A DNA stretch of 64,000 nt, taken from Salicibibacter cibarius (GTDB taxonomy: Bacteria > Bacillota > Bacilli > Bacillales > Marinococcaceae). The notes below the pieces were generated by a model. It saw nothing but the letters and a program-made list of their open reading frames with translations, searched no databases and was not told the DNA's origin. The DNA is taken from assembly GCF_016495725.1 (NCBI RefSeq), contig NZ_CP054705.1, forward strand, positions 3,782,001 through 3,846,000, read 5' to 3'. The stretch's first letter is position 1. Each line of letters begins with the position of its first letter. The translations under genes were made by a program, and so were the position numbers. Below, one piece after another: positions 43,533 through 52,498 of this stretch.

Positions 43533-44612
43533 ATGCGAAAACTTGTAATAGTGGGCGGCGGCTACGGCGGGATGAAAGTCATGCAACAATTGAGCGCTAA
43601 AGATTTGCCCGACGACTACGAGATCATCCTTGTAGATAAACTGCCCTATCACTGCTTTAAAACCGAATATTATGCGTTGGCTGCAGGCACCGAATCGGAT
43701 CATGAAATCCGTGTACCTTTTCCAAAACATGTCCGCCACCACTTCGGGACAGTGCAAAACATTGATCTAGCGGAAAAAAAAATAACTTTAACTACAGAAA
43801 CCGATAATGAAATCCTGGAGTACGATAAAATCGTGATCGGTCTTGGAGCCACAGACAAGTATCACGGTGTTCCGGGTGCGAAAGAACATACGTTTAGCAT
43901 CCAAAGCATGGAAAATACCCGGCGTACATATGAAGCTATCAGCAATCTTCCGCCTCATTCCAATGTTTCCGTTGTCGGCGCAGGGTTGTCGGGGGTGGAA
44001 TTAGCCGCGGAGTTAAGGGAAAGCCGGCATGACCTTAACATCCGTCTTTTTGACCGTGGCGAAACCATTTTACCGATGTTTCCAAGGCGGCTGAGTTCCT
44101 ATGTAACTTCTTGGTTTCAAAAACATGACGTGGAAATCGTCAGCAACTCCGACATTACACGAGTTTCTGCCGATGCCCTCTACAATCATGATGAGCGAAT
44201 CAAAGCAGATGCCGTGATCTGGACCGCCGGTGTACAACCCTCTAACGTCACCCGCGAATTAGACGTTGAAAAAGACGATAAACAACAAATTATCCTAACG
44301 AAACATCATCATATCCCGGGTTTTCCCGATGCCTTTGTCGTCGGAGATGGCGCGAGCCTTCCCCATGCCCCGAGCGCGCAACTTGCGGAAAAACAGGGCG
44401 AGCAAATTGTTGATATCCTGAAATTGCAATGGAAAGGCGAAAAACTTCCGGACACAATGCCTGACTTAAAATTGAAAGGCACGCTTGGTTCCCTCGGAAA
44501 GAAAAAAGGGTTCGGCACAATGATGGGAGAAAAAGCTGCCGTCACCGGACGTGTTGCCCGCCTCTTAAAAAGCGGTGTTTTATGGATGTACAAGTACCAT
44601 TCCGGCGTTTAA
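43533..44612 (+). CDS. yutJ: NADH dehydrogenase-like flavoprotein YutJ
   Basis: A 359-residue two-dinucleotide-binding-domain flavoprotein related to NDH-2. FAD motif KLVIVGGGYGGMKVMQQL at the N-terminus, NAD(P)H motif VSVVGAGLSGVELAAEL, and GFPDAFVVGDGASLP for FAD. It is shorter than the ndh product at 24107 and lacks a clear C-terminal membrane anchor, ending WMYKYHSGV. B. subtilis YutJ is of unproven function. Convergent with yuzD. Confidence 0.88.
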   Translation: MRKLVIVGGGYGGMKVMQQLSAKDLPDDYEIILVDKLPYHCFKTEYYALAAGTESDHEIRVPFPKHVRHHFGTVQNIDLAEKKITLTTETDNEILEYDKIVIGLGATDKYHGVPGAKEHTFSIQSMENTRRTYEAISNLPPHSNVSVVGAGLSGVELAAELRESRHDLNIRLFDRGETILPMFPRRLSSYVTSWFQKHDVEIVSNSDITRVSADALYNHDERIKADAVIWTAGVQPSNVTRELDVEKDDKQQIILTKHHHIPGFPDAFVVGDGASLPHAPSAQLAEKQGEQIVDILKLQWKGEKLPDTMPDLKLKGTLGSLGKKKGFGTMMGEKAAVTGRVARLLKSGVLWMYKYHSGV

Positions 44613-44618
44613 AATACA

Positions 44619-44786
44619 GTGAAACTGCCATCAGAGGGCGGATTTCCCCGCTGCTGGTTAATTGAACCATCCGGGGGCGCTAGTCTCCCGTTTAGACGGA
44701 GATTAGATTTCAATAGCCAGAGGTCGGAAAAGGCTTTTTCTGGGTCTTCCAATTTCCGTCTTCCGATGTCTGGCTTCCGGAAAAGC
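44619..44786. repeat. Dispersed composite repeat, family G copy 1
   Basis: From the right, minus strand: AAGCCAGACATCGGAAGACG, AAAAGCCTTTTCCGACCTCTGGC, TAAACGGGAGACTAGCGCCC, then CCTCTGATGGCAGTTTCACT (each a part). The copies at 53515 and 62400 share the same ordered blocks. Confidence 0.7.
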
Positions 44787-44814
44787 AGCTCACCATGTTT
44801 GGTGAGCTGCTTTT
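44781..44814. terminator. Bidirectional terminator between yutJ and yuzD
   Basis: AAAAGCAGCTCACC, ATGTTT loop, GGTGAGCTGCTTTT: perfect 14-bp stem. Confidence 0.9.
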
Positions 44815-45115
44815 ATGACGCCAAATGATCGATTTTTGCGTAAATATCCTTCAGTTTCGGATTCCCTTCGGCAACAATATCTCCATTAATGGTAACCAAC
44901 GGATACATCCGATCATCATCAATAATATAGCGGGCAAATTCCTCATGCCCTGCTTCCGGATTCTCAATGTCAATATATTCAAAAGCCAATGGCTGATTCT
45001 CATATTTCCTGTTGAGCAGTGCTTCCAACCAATCTTTCGTTTCCAAAGCCGATGGTAAATTCACACAACTTGCACATTTTTTCTCCGCACCGTATACGGT
45101 AATGGTGATTGACAT
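44813..45115 (-). CDS. yuzD: YuzD-family (DUF1462) thioredoxin-like protein
   Basis: A 100-residue protein starting MSITITVYGAEKKCASCVNLPS, with a CASC redox-like motif early and YPLVTINGDIVAEGNP near the C-terminus, the latter resembling the cis-Pro region of thioredoxin folds. GGGGG lies before the ATG at 45115. Adjacent and divergent to yutI, so a role in Fe-S or redox homeostasis is plausible. Confidence 0.87.
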   Translation of the reverse strand: MSITITVYGAEKKCASCVNLPSALETKDWLEALLNRKYENQPLAFEYIDIENPEAGHEEFARYIIDDDRMYPLVTINGDIVAEGNPKLKDIYAKIDHLAS

Positions 45116-45313
45116 ATCCATTCCCCCTTTCTTATAATCATTGTACAATGATTTGGGATAAAGTGAAACTTAGGCAGATTGTTTTCAGCAAGCGAAGCTT
45201 CATCTTCTGAAATCTGATCTCTGGAATAACATCTTTTCCATAAAGATAAGTCCCCATCATAGATTTTTAACGTTCTGGGTATTATAATGGGTGTTAAGAA
45301 AGGAGTGTTTGCA

Positions 45314-45556
45314 ATGACAGAAGCTGTAGGAGACATCACCGGTCAAGTACGGGAAGTACTCGAAAAACTTCGTCCATTCCTTCTCCGGGACGGCGGCGAC
45401 GTCGAACTGGTCGAGGTGGAAGATGGCATTGTAAAGCTACGTTTAATGGGCGCGTGTGGCACATGCCCATCCTCAACGATTACATTAAAAGCCGGTATTG
45501 AGCGGGCACTCACAGAAGAGGTGCCCGGCGTCACAGAAATCGAACAGGTCTTTTAG
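45314..45556 (+). CDS. yutI: NifU-like Fe-S scaffold protein YutI
   Basis: An 80-residue NifU C-terminal-domain protein. It has [19 protein letters not shown] and the cluster-binding CxxC (Cys48, Cys51) in [25 protein letters not shown] sets the ATG at 45314. Monocistronic, with a strong terminator. It likely works with the A-type carrier at 26718 in Fe-S protein maturation, for example of the lipoyl synthase encoded at 55593. Confidence 0.92.
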   Translation: MTEAVGDITGQVREVLEKLRPFLLRDGGDVELVEVEDGIVKLRLMGACGTCPSSTITLKAGIERALTEEVPGVTEIEQVF

Positions 45557-45568
45557 ACTTTATGTTAG

Positions 45569-45597
45569 AAAGCTCCGACAGTGTCGGAGCTTTTTTT
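45569..45597. terminator. Bidirectional terminator between yutI and thrB
   Basis: AAGCTCCGACA and TGTCGGAGCTT with a one-base centre, followed by TTTTT; it overlaps the last bases of thrB. Confidence 0.88.
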
Positions 45598-46504
45598 AAA
45601 GCGAAGCGACGGATTTTTCGGTCGCATCATAGACCTCAACGCCGGCGATTGCCGGATGGGCCGCTTCTACATGATACTGGGCATAATCGGCCTGTATCGC
45701 GGCCGCAGTTTCCTTTCCGCGCCCCAAAGGAGCCAGGCATAATACCGTTGGTCCCGCGCCACTTAAAGCAGATCCGTAAACACCGTAATTTTTGACATCC
45801 CGCAGGGCTTCAAAAAGGCCGGGAATTAACGAGCCCCGATAAGGATGATGGTAACGGTCATCGCCCATCATTTCCCCTACAAGGGGCCAATTTCCGGTTA
45901 ATAAGGCCGCCACAAGCACATTCCCGCACGCACCCGCCTGAACTGCGTCCCGATACTTCAACGTTTCCGGCAACACTTGCCTGGCTTCCGATGTAAGCAA
46001 TTCATCACTTGGGATCATTAAAACAAGATCCACGTCCGGATTCGACTGCTCAACGATCCGTGTCTTGCTATCGGTGTGCATACCAATGGTCAAGCCGCCA
46101 TACAGACAAGCGCCCACGTTGTCCGGGTGTCCTTCCAAAATGCTTGCAAAACGTAGCTTCTCTTCTTTTGTCAATTCCAGCTCCACCAGACGATCAGCAA
46201 GTTCAATCGCTGCAATAATGGCAGCCGCACTGCTGCCGAGTCCTCGTGCCAAAGGGATATCTGACGTCATATGGATGTGGCACGGGGGGAGCGCCTTTTT
46301 TCTCGTCGCCGCCATTGCACGCGCCACTTGGAAGACCATATTCTTCTTCCCAGTCGGGATCCCTTCAAGCTGAGGGGATGACGTTGTAAACATCCAGTTA
46401 CTCGCGTCATAAACCTCTAATGTCAAGTAGCGATCGACGGCCAAGCCGATCGAATCAAACCCTGGTCCAAGATTTGCGGAACTGGCCGGCACATGGATCG
46501 TCAT
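45596..46504 (-). CDS. thrB: Homoserine kinase
   Basis: A GHMP-family kinase of 302 residues that phosphorylates homoserine before threonine synthase. MTIHVPASSANLGPGFDSIGL at the start (in parts), the ATP loop PLARGLGSSAAAI and the C-terminal YGSALSGAGPTVL are intact. ATG at 46504 lies seven bases after the thrC stop; earlier in-frame starts would overlap thrC deeply. Last gene of the hom-thrC-thrB operon. Confidence 0.95.
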   Translation of the reverse strand: MTIHVPASSANLGPGFDSIGLAVDRYLTLEVYDASNWMFTTSSPQLEGIPTGKKNMVFQVARAMAATRKKALPPCHIHMTSDIPLARGLGSSAAAIIAAIELADRLVELELTKEEKLRFASILEGHPDNVGACLYGGLTIGMHTDSKTRIVEQSNPDVDLVLMIPSDELLTSEARQVLPETLKYRDAVQAGACGNVLVAALLTGNWPLVGEMMGDDRYHHPYRGSLIPGLFEALRDVKNYGVYGSALSGAGPTVLCLAPLGRGKETAAAIQADYAQYHVEAAHPAIAGVEVYDATEKSVASL

Positions 46505-46511
46505 TCGTTTT

Positions 46512-47588
46512 TCACCCACGAGACCCCGCCCCCTCTTTCTGTTGCAAATGGGAAAGGAACGCTTCGGTTTCATTCGGAATTCGAATCGGGTCGATCTCAT
46601 TTGTATCAAGCGCGGTTGACGGGTCCTTCAGGCCATTACCCGTGAGCACACAAGCGACCGTGCTTCCTTTTTTAATTTCTCCGCTTGCGATTTTCTTTCG
46701 CAAACCCGCGAGCGAAGCACAGGAAGCGGGTTCTGCAAAAACGCCTTCCGTTTTTGCCAGCCCGCGATAAGCAGCAACGATTTCCTCATCCGTAACGGCA
46801 TCAAATCCGCCACCCGCTTGTTTCACCGCTTCGAGTGCTGCCGACCAACTGGCGGGGTTGCCGATCCGTATCGCCGTCGCCAACGTCTCCGGTTCCCGGA
46901 CCGCTTTATTTTGCACAATCGCGGCCGCTCCTTCGGCTTCAAAGCCGAACAATTGAGGCCTCCCGGTGCCGTTCGCTTCATCGTATTCCTTAAATCCCTT
47001 CCCGTAGGAAGTGATATTTCCCGCGTTCCCAACCGGGATGCACAACACATCCGGCGCTTTGCCGAGCGCGTCACAAATCTCAAAAGCACCTGTTTTTTGC
47101 CCTTCCACCCGATAAGGATTGACAGAATTAACGAGCGTAACGTCTTCCTTTTCACTTACATCGCGAACCATGTCCAGCGCCTCGTCAAAATTCCCTTCGA
47201 TTTCAAACACTTCCGCCCCGTACATGCTCGCCTGCGCCAACTTTCCGAGCGCAACTTTCCCTTCCGGAATCACAACAATCGTACGTAAGCCCGCGCGGCT
47301 TCCATAGGCCGCTGCCGCCGCGGACGTATTGCCTGTTGATGCGCAAATGATCGCTTTGCTTCCCGCTTCTTTCGCTTTTGCAACTGCCATTACCATGCCG
47401 CGGTCTTTAAAAGATCCGGTTGGATTTACGCCCTCGGTTTTTACATGTACATTTACTCCCCATTCTTCCGACAATGCCGGGAGATGGATCAGGGGCGTAT
47501 CCCCTTCGTGCAGGGTAAGCAAAGGCGTCGCCGATGTCACCGGCAAATAGTTTTTATACGAGTGCAAGATCCCTTTGTTCGGGGACAT
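46512..47588 (-). CDS. thrC: Threonine synthase
   Basis: A PLP enzyme of 358 residues that turns O-phosphohomoserine into threonine. The PLP Lys61 is in [11 protein letters not shown]; the phosphate loop is [30 protein letters not shown] follows the lysine motif. The start overlaps the end of hom by 35 bases, implying translational coupling. The C-terminal tail ([12 protein letters not shown]) overlaps nothing. Confidence 0.95.
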   Translation of the reverse strand: MSPNKGILHSYKNYLPVTSATPLLTLHEGDTPLIHLPALSEEWGVNVHVKTEGVNPTGSFKDRGMVMAVAKAKEAGSKAIICASTGNTSAAAAAYGSRAGLRTIVVIPEGKVALGKLAQASMYGAEVFEIEGNFDEALDMVRDVSEKEDVTLVNSVNPYRVEGQKTGAFEICDALGKAPDVLCIPVGNAGNITSYGKGFKEYDEANGTGRPQLFGFEAEGAAAIVQNKAVREPETLATAIRIGNPASWSAALEAVKQAGGGFDAVTDEEIVAAYRGLAKTEGVFAEPASCASLAGLRKKIASGEIKKGSTVACVLTGNGLKDPSTALDTNEIDPIRIPNETEAFLSHLQQKEGAGSRG

Positions 47589-48891
47589 CGGCTTCTCCTC
47601 CTTCTACGCGATAACGGCTTTTTACCGTCTCAACAACGTCCAGGTTTTCGATATCGTTGATGATTTGTTCAAAGTTCGTGCGGCTAGTCTCATGTGTGAC
47701 CATGACAACTTCCGCCAGTTCTTCAGATTCCATTGGAAGCTGAATGAGCTTTTCAAAACTTACTTTATTTGACGTGAAAACGGAAGTGAGTGATTTAAAT
47801 GCTCCCGCTACATCGCGAACATGAAGACGGATGAAATATTTCGCGCGGATGTCTTCTTCTTTTTTCAAAACGGTTTCTGATTTGTCTGCCACGTTTACCT
47901 GTGTTGCAGCTGTCCCTAAACGGATTTGGCGGATAACGCTCATTACATCGGAAACAACCGCTGTAGCGGTAGGGAGCGAACCTGCGCCCGGTCCGTAGAA
48001 CATCGTCTCGCCGACCGCTTCCCCATAAACGTAGACGGCATTGTATTCATTGTGAACAGAAGCAAGGGGGTGATCTTCCGGGATAAACACAGGCTCCACA
48101 GACACTTCGATCCCTTCGTCGCTTCTGGAGGCAAGACCGATCAGCTTTAGCGTATAGCCCAATTGTTGCCCAAAATCAATATCTTCAGCGGTGACTTCGG
48201 TCATCCCTTTAAGGTAAACCTCATCCAACTGCACGGAAGCCGAAAACCCGAGCCGAGCTAAAATCACCATTTTGCGGGCTGCGTCCAAACCTTCCAAGTC
48301 AGCAGTAGGATCACTTTCGGCAAAACCTTGATCCTTGGCCTGTTGCAACGCTTCATCAAGCCCAAGTTCTTCTTTCGTCATCTTCGTGAGCATGTAATTG
48401 GTCGTGCCGTTGACAATGCCAATCATTTTCGTAATTCGATCGGATGCCAATCCTTCCGTTAGCGACCGCAAAATCGGAATGCCTCCGGCAACGCTGGCTT
48501 CGTAAAGAAATTCCGCGTTATTCTCTTCGGCTAGGGCCAGAAGTTCATCTCCATGCAGTGCAATCAAATCTTTGTTTGCACTCACGATATGCTTTTTGTT
48601 TCTTAACGCCTTTTCAATGTATTGTTTCGTTTCATCGATCCCGCCCATCACTTCAATGACAAGATCAATGTTCGGATCATCGAGCACATCCTCCGCCTTC
48701 GTTGTTATCATTTCTTTGTCGACGTTTTCGCCACGTTGTTTTTCCAAATCACGAACGAGCACCTTTCGGACGGTTACATCCGTGGCGCCCGTTTTTGCGA
48801 TCAGTTCTTTTTTATGATGCTCTAAAATATGAATAATTCCGTTCCCCACCGTTCCGAGTCCCAATAACCCGATTTCGATGCTGTTTTTCAT
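47554..48891 (-). CDS. hom: Homoserine dehydrogenase
   Basis: Reduces aspartate semialdehyde to homoserine. 445 residues: NAD(P) fold [17 protein letters not shown], catalytic domain with [36 protein letters not shown] and [19 protein letters not shown] (in parts), and a C-terminal ACT domain (about 360-430) for threonine feedback. AAAGGAGT fixes the ATG at 48891. First gene of hom-thrC-thrB with a clear promoter upstream. Confidence 0.96.
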   Translation of the reverse strand: MKNSIEIGLLGLGTVGNGIIHILEHHKKELIAKTGATDVTVRKVLVRDLEKQRGENVDKEMITTKAEDVLDDPNIDLVIEVMGGIDETKQYIEKALRNKKHIVSANKDLIALHGDELLALAEENNAEFLYEASVAGGIPILRSLTEGLASDRITKMIGIVNGTTNYMLTKMTKEELGLDEALQQAKDQGFAESDPTADLEGLDAARKMVILARLGFSASVQLDEVYLKGMTEVTAEDIDFGQQLGYTLKLIGLASRSDEGIEVSVEPVFIPEDHPLASVHNEYNAVYVYGEAVGETMFYGPGAGSLPTATAVVSDVMSVIRQIRLGTAATQVNVADKSETVLKKEEDIRAKYFIRLHVRDVAGAFKSLTSVFTSNKVSFEKLIQLPMESEELAEVVMVTHETSRTNFEQIINDIENLDVVETVKSRYRVEGGEADVPEQRDLALV

Positions 48892-48965
48892 ATATACCGA
48901 CTCCTTTATCCAAAACAACTGTTGTTTGTTCATACGAGAAAAACAAATGTCTTTTTCCTACGGAC

Positions 48966-48994
48966 ATTATAGTCGTTCTTTGCAGAAATAACAA
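48966..48994 (-). promoter_or_regulatory. Promoter of hom-thrC-thrB
   Basis: On the minus strand, TTGTTA (48994-48989), 17 bp, TATAAT (48971-48966). About 75 bases before the hom start. No T-box-like leader is visible. Confidence 0.78.
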
Positions 48995-49055
48995 GAGGAA
49001 AATGCTTTATTCATACGTTTTTACATAAAAAATTCAGGAACGGCAACAAATAAGC

Positions 49056-50063
49056 TTAAAAGGTACGGGCTCTCATAAACCAATGGCCTTCCGATGCGCT
49101 CGGGAGTGCATCGAGCAAACATCGCGACGTACGTTTCATGTACCGTTCCTCCCGTTCCAATAACTGTTCAAATTGCGCTTCGTCCACTTCCGCACGGCTC
49201 TCATTTGTTCCTTCATTCAAGTAGTGTTCCTCCATCAGCTCCACATAGGTTAACGGGAATAACAACCTTGCACCAACGAGCGCCCACATTTGGGGCTGAA
49301 ACGATTGGCCGCGGGTATACGATTCCAGAAACTCTGTCGCAAGATTCAAGTCATCTTGTTCATAACAGTGGCGGAGGCACTCCCCGACATCCCGGGCCGG
49401 GTGATCATAAACGAACGACAATGGAAGTTTCACTTGCGTTCGATTTTCATCCGCAACCATCCAAGCCCCCGGTTTGAAACGCGTATGATTCACCGTCCCA
49501 AGGTAGGGAGGCAACGTATGCTCCCGGCCCTCCTCAACGAGCCATTGCATCGCTGTTTCCGCTCTTCCGAGATAATAGGGAAACGTGTATAAAAATTGTT
49601 GGTCAAAAGCCGTCTTTTGCAATCGTTGATCAACAGTCCGATGATAGGCTTCCAACTGCTCGATTCTCGTTTCCCAAAAGGCAAGCCATCGTCCATATAG
49701 TTGAAGGTCATTCACCTCGGGGACCCAACCAACTCCAGACTCATGCATCATTGCCAACGTCTCTCCTTCGCTTGAACCCGAGCGGTCTTCTTCCTCAGGC
49801 AATTGAAAAAGGAGTTGTTGCACCCCATCGACGCGGGTCACTACGTTGCCGTCCAAATCGGTCACAAGCTCAGCAATTTGGGGAACCCCCATGGCTTTCA
49901 ACCGTTTTGCCCATTCCAATTGTACCCATAAATGATCATGTCGCCGCAACGAAGGCATAAGGACGTAGAACCGATCGCCTGAGCGAAAACCTTCGTATTG
50001 ACCAAATTGATACTTTTCGTCACAATAAAGTCCATATTGGTCATAAATATTTTTTTCAAACAT
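49056..50063 (-). CDS. yutH: Spore coat-associated protein YutH
   Basis: A 335-residue protein of the CotS/YutH group, which has an aminoglycoside-phosphotransferase/kinase-like fold and associates with the spore coat. Starts MFEKNIYDQYGLYCDEKY with GGGGGTG six bases upstream. Features include LPFFVYDHP-like LPLSFVYDHPARDVGECLRH and a YLGTVNHTRFKPGAW stretch. Same position as in B. subtilis, after hom. Supports a spore-forming host. Confidence 0.85.
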   Translation of the reverse strand: MFEKNIYDQYGLYCDEKYQFGQYEGFRSGDRFYVLMPSLRRHDHLWVQLEWAKRLKAMGVPQIAELVTDLDGNVVTRVDGVQQLLFQLPEEEDRSGSSEGETLAMMHESGVGWVPEVNDLQLYGRWLAFWETRIEQLEAYHRTVDQRLQKTAFDQQFLYTFPYYLGRAETAMQWLVEEGREHTLPPYLGTVNHTRFKPGAWMVADENRTQVKLPLSFVYDHPARDVGECLRHCYEQDDLNLATEFLESYTRGQSFQPQMWALVGARLLFPLTYVELMEEHYLNEGTNESRAEVDEAQFEQLLEREERYMKRTSRCLLDALPSASEGHWFMRARTF

Positions 50064-50180
50064 TCCAGGCACCCCCATCTTCCTATCAGTGTATGGCAGA
50101 TGGGATCGATCTAGTCATCGCAGTTCCCGGCCAAGAAACATTGAACAGACTATAGAAGACAGGAAGGGAGAGATTAGAAA

Positions 50181-50663
50181 ATGATATCAACGGAGATCGC
50201 TATCCATACGTTGGAGGAGAGAGGCGTTACCATTAACGATATCGCCGAACTCGTCTATGAATTGCAATCCCCTTACATTCATGACTTAACGAAAGATATG
50301 TGTGCAGCCAACATCAAAGCCGTGCTCGGTAAACGTGAGGTGCAAAACGCTTTATTAACGGGAATCGAACTTGACCGCCTCGCCGAAGAAAAAAAATTAA
50401 GTTCACCGCTTCAGGAAATTATCGCTGCAGATGAAGGGTTATACGGCATAGATGAAATCGTTGCTTTGGCAATCGTGAACGTATATGGCTCGATCGGGCT
50501 CACCAATTTCGGTTATGTGGATAAAATTAAGCCGGGAATTATCGCCGAACTTAACGATCATGAACAAACAAAGTGCCACACGTTTCTCGATGATATCGTG
50601 GGCGCAATTGCAGCAGCTGCGTCCAGTCGCCTTGCACACTCCAGCAAAGGCGTTGAGGGGTAA
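50181..50663 (+). CDS. yutG: PgpA-like phosphatidylglycerophosphatase A, soluble YutG type
   Basis: A 160-residue alpha-helical protein with the PgpA/YutG fold, lacking the membrane segments of E. coli PgpA. Conserved pieces are GIDEIVALAIVNVYGSIGLTNFGYVDK (in parts), KPGIIAEL and TFLDDIVGAIAAAASSRLAH, the last with the conserved acidic pair. GGAAGGGAGAG precedes the ATG. Convergent with yutF, 10 bases apart. Whether YutG acts on phosphatidylglycerophosphate in Bacillaceae is not settled. Confidence 0.85.
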   Translation: MISTEIAIHTLEERGVTINDIAELVYELQSPYIHDLTKDMCAANIKAVLGKREVQNALLTGIELDRLAEEKKLSSPLQEIIAADEGLYGIDEIVALAIVNVYGSIGLTNFGYVDKIKPGIIAELNDHEQTKCHTFLDDIVGAIAAAASSRLAHSSKGVEG

Positions 50664-50673
50664 TCATCGTCTT

Positions 50674-51450
50674 TCATCGGTCGAGCAGAGAAGCGTCCAA
50701 CTTCGCGATAGAAAACGTAGGCTGTTCCCCTTTTCCGGCAAGGGACGCAGCCCGCGTCACCCCGGTGTCCACATGCAACGTTGGGACGCCGGCGCGAATG
50801 CCTGCAAGCATGTCCGTATCATAATTGTCACCGATGAGCAGTGTTTCGGCTTTTGCGGTTTTTAAAATGGACAGAGATTGTTCTACGATCCACTGCTCCG
50901 GTTTCCCGACAAACATCGGGGGGGAGCCGCTTGCTTTTGCAATCGCGGCCACAATTGACCCATTCCCCGGCATATAGCCATCTTCCGTCGGAATGGCGTT
51001 GTCTGCATTTGTGGCGAGCAACGTCGCGCCATTAAACAGGGCAGCCTGAGCTGTCGCCAGTTTCTCATAGGTGAAAAATCGATCAATCCCAACGATCACA
51101 ACATCGGGGTTCCGATCCGTAAAATGCACCTCTATTTCTTCCAACGCGCTGACAAGCCCCCGTGATCCAATTACATAAGCGTGGAGAGGCCAGTGCCAAT
51201 ATGCACGCACGTATGCAGCCATGGCCAAACTACTCGTATAAATGTGTTCGGAAGTCGCCGGCACATTCATGCGCTTGAGCTTATCAGCGATTTCTGTCGG
51301 GGTCCGGGAGGAGTTGTTCGTCAAAAACATGTAGGGGATTTGCCGATCAGCAAGGGCATGCACGAAATCGGCACTTTCCTTTATGACTTCTTTTCCGTTA
51401 TAGATCGTTCCGTCCAAATCCATTATAAAACCTCGATAGGGTGCTAACAT
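50674..51450 (-). CDS. yutF: HAD-IIA hydrolase, NagD/YutF type
   Basis: A cytosolic haloacid-dehalogenase-superfamily phosphatase of 258 residues. Motif I is FIMDLDGTIYNG, motif II LTNNSSRTP, and motif III/IV is KAETLLIGDNYDTDMLAG, with an inserted C2 cap typical of NagD-like enzymes. Members act on nucleoside monophosphates, 4-nitrophenylphosphate or glycerol phosphates. AGAGGTGA fixes the ATG at 51450, just past the yutE stop, so it is coupled to yutE. Confidence 0.9.
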   Translation of the reverse strand: MLAPYRGFIMDLDGTIYNGKEVIKESADFVHALADRQIPYMFLTNNSSRTPTEIADKLKRMNVPATSEHIYTSSLAMAAYVRAYWHWPLHAYVIGSRGLVSALEEIEVHFTDRNPDVVIVGIDRFFTYEKLATAQAALFNGATLLATNADNAIPTEDGYMPGNGSIVAAIAKASGSPPMFVGKPEQWIVEQSLSILKTAKAETLLIGDNYDTDMLAGIRAGVPTLHVDTGVTRAASLAGKGEQPTFSIAKLDASLLDR

Positions 51451-51455
51451 GCCCA

Positions 51456-51902
51456 TCACCTCTCATCCGGCAAGAATGCCGATACCGGTCCTAGCTCTTT
51501 CTCCAAATAAACCCGTACCGCATTCGAAAAATATTCCATTGCTCGTTTATGTTCCCGCATTGTTGCCTCTATTTCTAAGTGGTTTATATTCAAGTAATCG
51601 TTCACGAGCGTTTTCCGCCAAACGAGTACGTTCTGTAACGCGTTTGCCGTTTGCTCCTCGATCACCTTTTCGTCTTCAAGAATATTTATAATGTCGCTAT
51701 ATCCTCCGGGGTCTCTCATAATAAAACCGTCAATCATTTGATTGCCCACATCAATCATCGCTTCCAACCAACAATGGACAATCCGTTCCAACGCCAATTG
51801 CTGCAAAGGCTCAGTCCATTCATTTTGGCTGTGAAACGTTCCTAGCAATTTTTCCATATATTGAAGCCGCTCTTCAAGCAGCTTCCGATCGACGAAATAC
51901 AT
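51456..51902 (-). CDS. yutE: YutE/HepT-like (DUF86) protein
   Basis: A 148-residue helical protein of the DUF86/HepT group, which in toxin-antitoxin pairs is the RNase-like partner of a MNT nucleotidyltransferase. The signature R-x4-H/Y segment is present in FSNAV-preceding WRKTLVNDYLNINH. No MNT gene adjoins; instead it is coupled to yutF, as in B. subtilis. A housekeeping rather than toxin role is therefore likely, but unproven. Confidence 0.82.
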   Translation of the reverse strand: MYFVDRKLLEERLQYMEKLLGTFHSQNEWTEPLQQLALERIVHCWLEAMIDVGNQMIDGFIMRDPGGYSDIINILEDEKVIEEQTANALQNVLVWRKTLVNDYLNINHLEIEATMREHKRAMEYFSNAVRVYLEKELGPVSAFLPDER

Positions 51903-51923
51903 ACTGATTCACCTCTTACAATT

Positions 51924-51951
51924 ATTATACTCTAGCGCTACATACTCGCAA
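51924..51951 (-). promoter_or_regulatory. Promoter of yutE-yutF
   Basis: On the minus strand, TTGCGA (51951-51946), 16 bp, TATAAT (51929-51924), followed by AGAGGTGA and the yutE ATG 22 bases after the -10. Confidence 0.7.
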
Positions 51952-52099
51952 TCCATTCGGGCTAACATCATCCATTCATGAATATATCTAATGAGCGTTT
52001 CTCGAATTTCATCCCATTTATCCTTCCAAATGATCGGGATACACGCTGTCCGTTCCCTCTCATGTACGGATATCCAATTGGAGGTGCAACAATCGCGAT

Positions 52100-52307
52100 G
52101 TAATCCCTCAAGAGCGGGAAACCTTGCTCCAAGTGGAACTACTAAGCCCAAGCAATCCCTCAAGAGCGGGAAACCTTGCTCCGAGTGGAACTACTAAGCC
52201 CATGTAATCCCTCAAGAGCGGGAAACCTTGCTCCGAGTGGAACTACTAAGCCCATGTAATCCCTCAAGAGTGGGAAACCTTGCTCCGAGTGGAACTACTA
52301 AGTGGCC
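52100..52307. repeat. 52-bp tandem array, family A (4 units)
   Basis: G(T/C)AATCCCTCAAGAG at 52100, 52152, 52204 and 52256, three exact 52-bp steps; units are nearly identical. The inner stem is GAGCGGG-AAA-CCTTGCTC, different in sequence from other family A loci but in the same place. Lies between the divergent yutE and glpX genes. Confidence 0.94.
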
Positions 52308-52498
52308 ATTCATCGGCATGTTGTTGCATTAGTGCTTTTTCCCTCCCACATCGTCTGTTTTGCTAACATATGTGACCGATGGTTAACGCTAATGAGGATA
52401 ATCGGCCACCCTCCTTAGTTTAACACAACACTAAAATTTCAAAGCCATCATCAATCGTGTTAGGATAAAAAAAGTGATCAAAATGGAGGAGATTAGAT

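Noticed and set aside
48892-48970. T-box or other riboswitch upstream of hom
   Set aside because: The leader is only about 70 bases, with no T-box motif or terminator hairpin.
51909-52163. Minus-strand ORF ending EYVALEYNNCKR
   Set aside because: No start codon with a ribosome site; its 5' part lies in the repeat array and its 3' part covers the yutE promoter.
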